The position numbers and the translations under genes were made by a program. A stretch of DNA of 64,000 nucleotides from JBGPTF01 sp041490445 (lineage in GTDB: Bacteria; Acidobacteriota; Terriglobia; Acidiferrales; UBA7541): the NCBI GenBank assembly GCA_041490445.1, contig JBGPTF010000014.1:1-64000 (forward strand), read 5' to 3'. The notes beneath the pieces were generated by a model that had not been told where the DNA came from, did not search any database, and was given only the letters and a program-made list of their open reading frames with translations. Positions 1 through 7,015 of the stretch are shown piece after piece. Numbering within the stretch: position 1 is the stretch's first letter; each line of letters opens with the position of its first letter.

Positions 1-141
1 CGACCGGAACGACACCTTCGGGTTGCGCTTCGACAGCACCTTCGTGATCGCCGCCGTCAAAGTCGTCTTCCCGTGATCGATGTGCCCGATCGTCCCCACG
101 TTCACGTGCGGCTTGTTGCGCTCAAATTTTTCCTTCGCCAT
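1..141 (-). CDS. tuf: Elongation factor Tu, N-terminal part (runs off the window)
   Basis: The first 47 codons of EF-Tu are visible, beginning at ATG 141 on the minus strand; the rest lies beyond position 1. The N-terminus contains the P-loop GHIDHGKT of the GTP-binding domain at about residues 19-26, which identifies the translational GTPase that delivers aminoacyl-tRNA to the ribosome. The form with Ile rather than Val before DHGKT and the ITKVLSKRNPK stretch after it are what I expect of acidobacterial EF-Tu (recalled, not searched). Four tRNA genes lie directly upstream on the same strand, so tuf is probably read from a tRNA-tuf operon transcript. Confidence 0.97.
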   Translation of the reverse strand, partial: MAKEKFERNKPHVNVGTIGHIDHGKTTLTAAITKVLSKRNPKVSFRS

Positions 142-212
142 CGTCCCCTACCCCTCGTTACGAGCTTCGTTGCGTAACCGACTCCGCTGATTGCTTCCTT
201 CTGGCATCGCGA

Positions 213-287
213 TGGAGCGGGGGACGGGATTCGAACCCGCGACCATCTGCTTGGAAGGCAGAGACTCTACCCCTGAGTTACCCCCGC
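213..287 (-). tRNA. tRNA-Gly (anticodon TCC)
   Basis: A full cloverleaf can be drawn on the minus strand: a seven-pair acceptor stem GCGGGGG/CCCCCGC, anticodon loop CTTCCAA with anticodon TCC, and a T-arm with GGTTCGAATCC. Discriminator T is followed by an encoded CCA (plus-strand 213-215). It is the tRNA gene closest to tuf, with 71 bases between them. Confidence 0.95.
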
Positions 288-307
288 TCGTGTCCGACCT
301 CGAAGTC

Positions 308-383
<76 letters not shown>

Positions 384-512
384 TTGACCGGTCCGCTCGA
401 TGCTCCGCCTCTCCCGCGCCGCACCGGCGCATGTGCTCTTCTTGTTCTCGATGCGATACTTTCCTGTCTCTTGTTTCCCTGCCCTCAGGGGTTGCTTCAT
501 CGATCGTGACAG

Positions 513-601
513 TGGTGGACGGGGGAGGATTCGAACCTCCGTAGCCCGCAAGGAGCGGCAGATTTACAGTCTGCTGGTTTTAGCCACTCACCCACCCGTC
601 C
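513..601 (-). tRNA. tRNA-Tyr (anticodon GTA)
   Basis: Class II tRNA of 89 bases on the minus strand with a long variable arm, as expected for bacterial tRNA-Tyr. The acceptor stem is GGACGGG/CCCGTCC, the anticodon loop CTGTAAA gives GTA, and CCA is encoded. It sits between the two tRNA-Thr genes. Confidence 0.95.
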
Positions 602-749
602 CGAACAAACTTGTGGGACACCATCCCACGTCCCGCATGGGGAACTCCACAACGCAGACAGGGCTCGCGTCCGAAGACACCAGCCCCGTGCTCTTTTAAT
701 GTGAGGAACCCGTCCGCCTCAATCGAAAATTTCCCGAGCCCTCAAAGTC

Positions 750-821
750 AGCTGGCGGAGGGATTTGAACCCCCGACCCTCTGATTACAAATCAGATGCT
801 CTACCACTGAGCTACGCCAGC
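750..821 (-). tRNA. tRNA-Thr (anticodon TGT)
   Basis: Minus-strand cloverleaf of 72 bases. Acceptor GCTGGCG pairs with CGCCAGC, and the anticodon stem TCTGA/TCAGA encloses TTTGTAA, giving anticodon TGT. Unlike the other three tRNA genes here the 3' CCA is not encoded (GA follows the discriminator T), so it must be added after transcription. It is the first gene of the tRNA-tuf run. Confidence 0.94.
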
Positions 822-839
822 ACACTCAAACCCAGCAAA

Positions 840-866
840 ATTATCACACGGGTATTCTAATTGCAA
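840..866 (-). promoter_or_regulatory. Candidate sigma-70-type promoter of the tRNA-tuf operon
   Basis: Reading the minus strand, a -35-like TTGCAA (861-866) is followed after 15 bases by a -10-like GATAAT (840-845). Initiation would fall about 12 bases before the first tRNA at 821. The local A+T-richness stands out from the G+C-rich surroundings. The spacer is short, so this is a proposal only. Confidence 0.4.
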
Positions 867-995
867 GCGGGTTTGTCTGCCCGGCAAGTGCCGTGCCATC
901 CCGCATCGAGTTCCTCTTCCCGAGGCAAACTTTACACGGCGCAACAGCCTGCCTATACTGCGTGAGATGTCTCCTCTACTCCCAATTTCAAGCCG

Positions 996-2033
996 ATGAA
1001 ACGAATTGTTCCCTATTTTCTGGCCGGTGGCCTTGTCGTCGCAGCAGCCGCCTATCTCTACCTCCGGTATCGCGCTGGGCCAGATCTTGCGCCGGGTCCA
1101 CTGCCGGGCCTCGTCGAGCAGCTCCCCGCTGACGCACCGGTGAAGGCATTCATTGACTTGGCTGCCTTGCGCCTCTCCCCATTCTCGGCACAGCTTATGG
1201 CGCTCGCGCCGGCGCCGGTCGAAGATTCGGAATACAAATCATTTGTTCAAGAAACGGGCTTCGACTACTCGCGCGACCTCGACCGCGCCGCATTGGCCAT
1301 GTGGACGGACTCGCCCAAGCCAGCCCTTGTCGTCATCGCCGAAGGGCGCTTCCAGCGCGACCGAATCATGCGATATGCGCTCCGCTCCGGCAGCGTTCGC
1401 AAGCACGGTTCAACGGATATCTATGAAATCCGCGCTACCCCAGCCGCGGGCGAGTCCGCAAAATCAAATGCTGGAAAGAAAGCAATCGAGCTTGCTTTCC
1501 TCTCGCAGAATCGCCTTGCACTCGCGGAGGGTGTCCCCCTCGACGCCGCGCTGAACCCCTCGCATGCTTCCGCGCTCGACCCGGCGCAGCGCGACCGGCT
1601 GGCTCGTGTCGCCGGCGCCAGCTTCTTCGCGACGGCGCGTATCGAGAATCTTCCCGAGAACCTCTCGCTCCAGGGAATGCACTCCGAACAGCTCGTCCAC
1701 CTGCTGCGGAGTCTGCAATTCGCCAGCCTTGCTGGACGCCCGGAGGGCGACCGTCTGGTCCTTGCCCTCGACGCCGAATGCGATTCCGCCACGAATGCAT
1801 TCCAGGTTTCGACGCTTCTCGACGGGCTCCGTTTGTACGGTCGTCTCGCTCTGGAGGATCCCAAAACCCGGCGCCAGCTCACGCCGCAGCTCGCGATGCT
1901 GCTCGACACCGTGGTCCGCGCCGGCGAAATCTCCTCGCAAGGAAACCGAGTCCGCCTTCGCCTGGAGCTGACTCCGCAGATGCTCGGCGCCCCGGCGAAA
2001 CCGGCGGCACATGGAGTGGAATCTGTCCCTTAA
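996..2033 (+). CDS. Membrane-anchored protein of unknown function
   Basis: I do not recognise this 345-residue protein. It starts at ATG 996 with an uncleaved signal-anchor-like segment at about residues 5-25 (a hydrophobic run rich in Ala and Val after Lys-Arg), followed by a proline-rich linker and a soluble domain that would face the periplasm. The body is a mix of short hydrophobic strands and charged helices with no cysteine pairs, repeats or catalytic motif that I can name. A central stretch (around residues 85-230) reads like a substrate-free alpha/beta domain of the kind found in acidobacterial hypothetical proteins. It is transcribed away from the tRNA cluster and converges with the M23 peptidase gene, 78 bases apart. 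Confidence 0.75.
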   Translation: MKRIVPYFLAGGLVVAAAAYLYLRYRAGPDLAPGPLPGLVEQLPADAPVKAFIDLAALRLSPFSAQLMALAPAPVEDSEYKSFVQETGFDYSRDLDRAALAMWTDSPKPALVVIAEGRFQRDRIMRYALRSGSVRKHGSTDIYEIRATPAAGESAKSNAGKKAIELAFLSQNRLALAEGVPLDAALNPSHASALDPAQRDRLARVAGASFFATARIENLPENLSLQGMHSEQLVHLLRSLQFASLAGRPEGDRLVLALDAECDSATNAFQVSTLLDGLRLYGRLALEDPKTRRQLTPQLAMLLDTVVRAGEISSQGNRVRLRLELTPQMLGAPAKPAAHGVESVP

Positions 2034-2111
2034 CGATGACCCGGCGCTTCTCGGCTTGACGCCACAGAAATCCCAGGGGCGATTGGCCTGCGTGACGTCG
2101 AGCCCTGCGAT

Positions 2112-3005
2112 TCAGTCTGCGGAAGCGCTGCTGCTGTTGCGGAGATAACGCCAGGGATTTACCGGCGTATTGTCGATGCGGACTTCGTAATGCACATGCG
2201 GGGCAGTGGCTCTTCCGCTCTCGCCGACGTAGCCGATCACCTCGCCGCGCTTTACCTGCATGCCGACGTGCGCGTCGAAGCCGGAGAGATGTCCGTACCA
2301 GGTCGTGATGCCGAAGCCGTGGTCAACCACGACGAGCCGGCCGTAGCCCCCGCGTACCTCGACCGCAGAAACGATGCCATCGGCCGCGGCGCGCACGTCG
2401 TCCCCATAGTGGGAGGCGATGTCCACACCCGCATGGAACGCCCCCTCACCGCTGAACGGATCAAGCCGCTCCCCGAAATGGCCGGTGATCTCGCCGATCA
2501 CGGGCCAGATTGAGGGAATGAAAGCAGCGTCACCCATGCGTGGGCCGGGGATCAACCGGAGGGCATTCCCCGAGGAAAGCGCAATCGCCGCGGCATTTCT
2601 CTCGAGAAAATTGAATTGTTCCACGGAGCGCTGGTAGGACAACTCCGGCTCCGGAGCTGCATCGACGAGACCGAACGGGGTCTGCCGGAAGCGGGTGATC
2701 CCGTACGTCACGGCCACTTCACTGGCGAGGGACTGCAGCGAAGTCAGCCGCTGATTCGTGTCCTTGACGACCGTCTGGAGATCCTTGTACTGCTTCTGGA
2801 GAGTATCCTGGTCTCGCCGGAGGGCGTTGTAGTTCGTCACCTTCCAGAGCATCCGCGAATAAGAACTGACAGCCACGAGAACCGTGGCGCCACCCACAAC
2901 TGCAAGCAAAGTCAGCACATGCACGACATAGTGAGGCACGCGCAAACGGCGCACACACCCCGTTTCCCCGGAAGCTATGAAGAATGTGTAAAATTTTGAC
3001 TTCAT
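2112..3005 (-). CDS. M23-family peptidoglycan metallopeptidase
   Basis: This 297-residue protein is a cell-wall endopeptidase of the lysostaphin/NlpD-EnvC type. An N-terminal membrane anchor lies at about residues 27-48. A helical, probably coiled-coil stretch follows (about 58-100). The C-terminal M23 domain (about 170-285) carries the zinc ligands HxxxD in HAGVDI, the GHL/SGF segment and the HVHYEVR motif. Family knowledge: such enzymes cut peptide cross-links in peptidoglycan, or activate amidases when degenerate; here all zinc ligands are visible, so activity is expected. The start ATG at 3005 is followed by a basic N-terminus typical of a type II anchor. It is divergent from thiL, with 249 bases between them. 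Confidence 0.9.
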   Translation of the reverse strand: MKSKFYTFFIASGETGCVRRLRVPHYVVHVLTLLAVVGGATVLVAVSSYSRMLWKVTNYNALRRDQDTLQKQYKDLQTVVKDTNQRLTSLQSLASEVAVTYGITRFRQTPFGLVDAAPEPELSYQRSVEQFNFLERNAAAIALSSGNALRLIPGPRMGDAAFIPSIWPVIGEITGHFGERLDPFSGEGAFHAGVDIASHYGDDVRAAADGIVSAVEVRGGYGRLVVVDHGFGITTWYGHLSGFDAHVGMQVKRGEVIGYVGESGRATAPHVHYEVRIDNTPVNPWRYLRNSSSASAD

Positions 3006-3254
3006 GATCTGAAATCGCCCGTTTTAACTTTGCGCGGGCCGGGAACCGTTCGCACCCTGGAACGGTTTGCGCCTTACCTCGAATATGTTTGAACCGCGAG
3101 ACCTGGTTCGAAACCCGCAAGAGTCTAATGGGGGACAGCCAGCCCCGTCAACCCCTAACTTCCCCCGGCTTCCGTCACCTGAATATCACTGCCCTCGCAT
3201 CCGAAGTGAGCGCCCTCTATAATCCAGGCATCCGGAAAGCAGGGATACTCCAGA

Positions 3255-4241
3255 ATGCCAAGCGAACAAGAATTGATCGAGCGTATCCGCGAGGCGCTGC
3301 CTTCGCGCACCGGAGCGGGCGGATTGCTGCTCGGCATCGGCGACGATGCTGCTCTTGTCCGGCCATCACCGCGGACCGATTGGGTCTTGAGTTGCGATTC
3401 CTTTTTCGAGGGTATCCATTTTCTGGATCGCTCCCATTCACCAGATTCCGTCGGGCATAAGTCGCTCGCCCGGGCAACCAGTGATCTGGCGGCCATGGGC
3501 GCGACACCTCGCTACTTTCTTCTTTCACTGGCGCTGCCGGCCGGGAAAACCGGCAACTGGCTAGATGGCTTCTTGCGAGGCCTGGGCCGAGCGGCGCGTT
3601 CGTTCAGGATTTCCCTGGCAGGTGGGGACACGGCGCAATTCCCGCAGGTGGTGATCAGCATCACCGTCGTGGGTGAACTGAAACCCGGCCTCGCCGTCCG
3701 GCGCTCCGGGGCCCGCCCTGGGCACATCCTCTATGTCAGTGGCACGCTGGGGAGTGCTCAACTCGGACTTGAACTTGTTCTTCGGGGCTGGGATCGCACA
3801 CGCCGTTGGCAACCTCTCCTGCGCCATCAACTTTATCCCCAGCCTCGACTCGCTCTCGGTAGTTGGCTCGCGCGCAATCGGCTGGCTTCCGCGATGATTG
3901 ATCTTTCCGATGGTCTCTCGACCGACCTTACCCGGCTCTGCCAGGCAAGTGGCGTCGGTGCTCGGCTGGAGGAGCCACGGATTCCGGCCGTGCGGGTACC
4001 TGCGGTGCTCCAGCGCCGGGGTCTCAACCGGCTCGCGATGGCGCTGCACGGCGGCGATGACTACGAACTTCTTTTCACGGTTCCACCGCGCTTGGAAAAA
4101 CGTCTGCGCCGCGCCCCCAGCGCAGGAAGGCTCTCCCGCATCGGAGAGATCACCCGGGGAAAGAATATTCTCCTGGTCAGCCGCGTGGGTCGCGAGACAC
4201 GGCTGGAGCCGCGCGGCTGGGACCACTTCCGCAAAAATTAA
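3255..4241 (+). CDS. thiL: Thiamine-monophosphate kinase
   Basis: ThiL phosphorylates thiamine monophosphate to the active cofactor thiamine pyrophosphate with ATP. The 328-residue length fits the family. Visible PurM/ThiL-fold motifs in order are GIGDDAALV near residue 29 (metal and nucleotide binding), the CDSFFEGIHF segment, SDLAAMGATP (about 77-86), GGDTAQ (about 121), DLSDGLSTDL (about 217-226) and GGDDYELLFTVP (about 262). The start ATG at 3255 puts the first motif at the usual distance. It appears monocistronic: 148 bases separate it from the next gene and the upstream peptidase is divergent. No thi-box riboswitch was recognised upstream. Confidence 0.95.
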   Translation: MPSEQELIERIREALPSRTGAGGLLLGIGDDAALVRPSPRTDWVLSCDSFFEGIHFLDRSHSPDSVGHKSLARATSDLAAMGATPRYFLLSLALPAGKTGNWLDGFLRGLGRAARSFRISLAGGDTAQFPQVVISITVVGELKPGLAVRRSGARPGHILYVSGTLGSAQLGLELVLRGWDRTRRWQPLLRHQLYPQPRLALGSWLARNRLASAMIDLSDGLSTDLTRLCQASGVGARLEEPRIPAVRVPAVLQRRGLNRLAMALHGGDDYELLFTVPPRLEKRLRRAPSAGRLSRIGEITRGKNILLVSRVGRETRLEPRGWDHFRKN

Positions 4242-4389
4242 CTGGCTTTACAAAAGCGGCGTGGATCTCCTTCCCCTGCGCAATCAGGCTGAATCTAAAA
4301 GAGACTTCGAAATTATCCACTGAGGACAACTATAGCTTATAGCTCGTGGCCAACTGCGGTACACCCGCAATCCTCTCCTTGAGAATCTC

Positions 4390-5244
4390 ATGGGCGAAGT
4401 AGACTGTATCGACTCCACTCTTGCGATTTACTCATCTGATGCCCTTCCTTTTGGAAGTAAAATGAAGGTATCCTCCCACCAGCCAAGCCGGGCAGGAACC
4501 GTGAAACGAATCGACAGTCCACTGGATGCCGCGCTCACTGTCTATGAGGGTGACCCGCAGGACAGTGTCTTCGAGACAATCCTCAAAATCGCTGGGCAAT
4601 TGTTCCTGCCGGTCGGCATGATCACCGCGCTTCGAGACCACTTCTCGGCGGTCACGCGGCAAGAACGCATCCTTGAACTGTTGCGCGTATTCAAGTCCGA
4701 AGTTGAGGCTCTCCAGAATGAATCGGCACAAGATCATGCTAGAGGAGAAGCGGTTAAGAAAAAACTAGCATCACCCAAATTCACCGAAGCAGTCCTGACT
4801 GCAGCTGAGGAAGCCCAGAAAACCGCGGACTCAAGAAAGATCGACCGGCTCGCGTGCGCCCTTGCGAACTGCGCTGACCCCGAGTCTAAAATCTCGGACG
4901 ACGATGACCTCGCAAGTTTCATCCGTGACGTGTCACAGCTCAGCGAACTGGACATCCAAGCGCTCAAAATAATCTACGCGACGTATGAAGACGACATTGC
5001 AGCGTATCCAAACCTGAACGACCCGAACGTGTTCACAAGCCGCGCCCGCCAATTGCTCGCGAATGCGGACATGGCAGGAATGCATCGTGACGATTTCTAC
5101 GCGCACAGCTTCCGACTAGTCGGTTTCGGACTCGGCTTGGAGGCTCCACGCAACCCGGGCCGACAAGCCCCGGGCGACTACTGTATCCGTCCGACCCTAC
5201 GCGGGCTCAAGCTCATCGCCCTCCTCAAGAAGCGCACCTGTTGA
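4390..5244 (+). CDS. Protein of unknown function
   Basis: I do not recognise this 284-residue acidic protein. A hydrophobic stretch with an LFLPVGMITAL core lies near residues 74-84, followed by a long, charged, probably helical and coiled region (about 90-150). The C-terminal third (about 215-284) ends in a pattern of helix, YCIRPTLRG turn and helix that resembles a winged-helix tail; this is inference only. ATG 4390 is taken as start, but ATG 4462 (preceded by GGAAG) is an equally possible one. Its overall A+T content is a little higher than that of its neighbours. It has no operon partner, with gaps of 148 and about 140 bases on either side. Confidence 0.65.
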   Translation: MGEVDCIDSTLAIYSSDALPFGSKMKVSSHQPSRAGTVKRIDSPLDAALTVYEGDPQDSVFETILKIAGQLFLPVGMITALRDHFSAVTRQERILELLRVFKSEVEALQNESAQDHARGEAVKKKLASPKFTEAVLTAAEEAQKTADSRKIDRLACALANCADPESKISDDDDLASFIRDVSQLSELDIQALKIIYATYEDDIAAYPNLNDPNVFTSRARQLLANADMAGMHRDDFYAHSFRLVGFGLGLEAPRNPGRQAPGDYCIRPTLRGLKLIALLKKRTC

Positions 5245-5385
5245 CCACTGCACAATATGGATGCACAGGAACAACTCCGCCGGTTCTCTGAACGCCACCG
5301 CCGCAGTTGGCCGCTGACGCATGCGACGCAGAACAGATAGAATCAGAGTCTCTGGAAAATCGCCATCTACGAATTGAGGAGCATG

Positions 5386-5928
5386 ATGGAACATAACTTG
5401 CAGCACACGATATCGCTTCTCACTCGTACCCCCGCTGCTCTCAATGCGCTTCTGCGTGATCTACCGGATACCTGGACGTTCCGAAATGAAGGTGAAAACA
5501 CTTGGAGCGCGTTCGATGTCGTCGCCCATCTGATTCACGGCGAACGCACGGATTGGATGCCGCGGGCGAGGATGGTGCTGCAATTTGGCGAGACTCAGAC
5601 ATTTGAGTCCTTTGATCGTTGGGGACACGTACGAGAGAGTCAAGGTAAGTCTCTAGGGCAGTTATTAGATGAATTCGCCCGCTTGCGGTCAGGAAACCTG
5701 GGCGAACTGCGCGCATTGAATCTGCGGCAAGAGGACCTCGAGCGGCGTGGACGACATCCTGCCCTCGGAGTCGTTACTCTGTCGGAATTGCTGGCGACCT
5801 GGGCAGCTCATGACCTGAATCATCTGCACCAAATCGCAAGGGTTATGGCCCACCAATACCGGGAGGCCGTGGGTCCGTGGAGCCGATTCCTTGGAGTACT
5901 GCAGTGCGCTGGCCACAGCTCTACTTAA
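5386..5928 (+). CDS. DinB-family (DinB_2) four-helix protein
   Basis: The protein of about 180 residues has the DinB/YfiT-like four-helix-bundle layout: an N-terminal helix, WSAFDVVAHLIHGE at about residues 40-53 with a metal-ligand histidine, and the C-terminal WAAHDLNHLHQIARV motif with two further histidines. Family members are metal-binding proteins, some acting as thiol-dependent transferases; no substrate can be given. Start choice: GAGGAG (5376-5381) is best spaced for ATG 5386; ATG 5383 is only one base from it. A TTG further upstream at 5374 is less likely because the ribosome-binding site lies inside it. Confidence 0.85.
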   Translation: MEHNLQHTISLLTRTPAALNALLRDLPDTWTFRNEGENTWSAFDVVAHLIHGERTDWMPRARMVLQFGETQTFESFDRWGHVRESQGKSLGQLLDEFARLRSGNLGELRALNLRQEDLERRGRHPALGVVTLSELLATWAAHDLNHLHQIARVMAHQYREAVGPWSRFLGVLQCAGHSST

Positions 5929-6150
5929 TGAACTCTACAGATATGCGGAGTTGCGACTACACCTGCGAATCGTAGGCTATCCGCTGGCGCGTCCGGCGTT
6001 TCAACTCTCCTTTGTCTTTGGCAGCACTCGTTGAACCGGAGGCTGCGGCAAACAGCGCCGCCCTCATCTAGATCTACCTGAATCATGACAAAGACCCAGG
6101 GACCTCACCCGGATGGTTCGAACTGTGCTCCACTCTGACGTCGCCATGAA

Positions 6151-6330
6151 TTAGCTCAGCGGCTCCGCTTCGGCGGGCACGATTTCTTCCACGTTTTCGA
6201 TCACGCCTTCCACCGGGTTTTCACCCTCCGTGCGTTTGGCGAGCTTCTTCTGCGCGCGGCGTTCGGCTTTCAGGCGCGCCTTTTCTTGCCGCTTCATTTC
6301 CTTCTGGCGTTTCTGGAATGTGATAGCCAT
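6151..6330 (-). CDS. Small basic protein, 59 residues
   Basis: A short frame from ATG 6330 to a TAA at 6151-6153 is preceded by a strong AAGGAG, five bases from the start. The first 35 residues are almost entirely Lys, Arg, Gln, Ala and Glu (for example KRQKEMKRQEKARLKAER), predicted as one long amphipathic helix. The last 24 residues are acidic. No domain is recognised. It lies 65 bases downstream of the RRM protein gene on the same strand, so the two may share a transcript. A role in RNA or ribosome binding is a guess from charge and context. Confidence 0.75.
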   Translation of the reverse strand: MAITFQKRQKEMKRQEKARLKAERRAQKKLAKRTEGENPVEGVIENVEEIVPAEAEPLS

Positions 6331-6395
6331 CGAGTCTCCTTCCTATCGAAATGAGAGGCGAAGGGCGCGTAAGACCGCACTGCAATCGCTGTACG

Positions 6396-6746
6396 CTACC
6401 AGCGGGGTTCGCGAGGCTGGCGCGCGGCTTCGCGGTAATCTTCATTCGAGAACCCGCCACGGCCGCCACCGCGTGGCCCGCTCTTCGGCCCGCTCCGCTC
6501 GCCCTTCGGCGTTGCTTCGTTCACCTTCAAGTTGCGCCCGCCGACTTCTTTTCCATCAAGGGCTGTAATCGCTTTGGAAGCCTCGGCGTCATTGGCCATT
6601 TCCACAAAGCCGAAGCCGCGCGCCCGGCCGGTCTCCCGATCCTTCGCGATGTGGACCCGCACGATTTGTCCAAACGGCTCGAACAGCGCGCGCAAGTCAA
6701 TCTCCGTCGTCTGAAAACTCATGTTGCCTACAAACAGATTCTTCAT
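6396..6746 (-). CDS. RRM-domain RNA-binding protein
   Basis: A 116-residue protein with a single RNA-recognition motif: RNP2 is LFVGNM (residues 4-9) and RNP1 is RGFGFVEM (about 43-50). A Gly/Arg/Pro-rich C-terminal tail (about 80-116) includes RGGGRGG. This is the layout of bacterial glycine-rich RNA-binding proteins. The start is ATG 6746, where the RRM begins at once and AAGGAG precedes it; longer frames upstream have no such support. About 270 bases separate it from the penicillin-binding protein gene upstream, so a long 5' leader and post-transcriptional control are possible. A -10-like TATAGT on the minus strand near 6920 could drive it, but no good -35 is visible. Confidence 0.93.
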   Translation of the reverse strand: MKNLFVGNMSFQTTEIDLRALFEPFGQIVRVHIAKDRETGRARGFGFVEMANDAEASKAITALDGKEVGGRNLKVNEATPKGERSGPKSGPRGGGRGGFSNEDYREAARQPREPRW

Positions 6747-7015
6747 GCTCCTTCTCTCCTTGACACGGTACCGCGCCAGTGGCGTGGTGGATCGGCGCTC
6801 AGCCGGATGCAGATCGTTTCCAACGACGCTGAGGAACCGTATGAAGCCAGGCAAGACAGACCACGGAACGGCGCCCACGCGGCAAATGACAGGATCCTAT
6901 TTCTTATGAAGCCACAACAACTATAGCACACTTCCCTGCAACCTTCGCTCGGGCCGAACCGAGGCGCGCTCGAAGGCCACCGTGTATTGTGTGATCCTGT
7001 GCGGCAAAGAATTCC

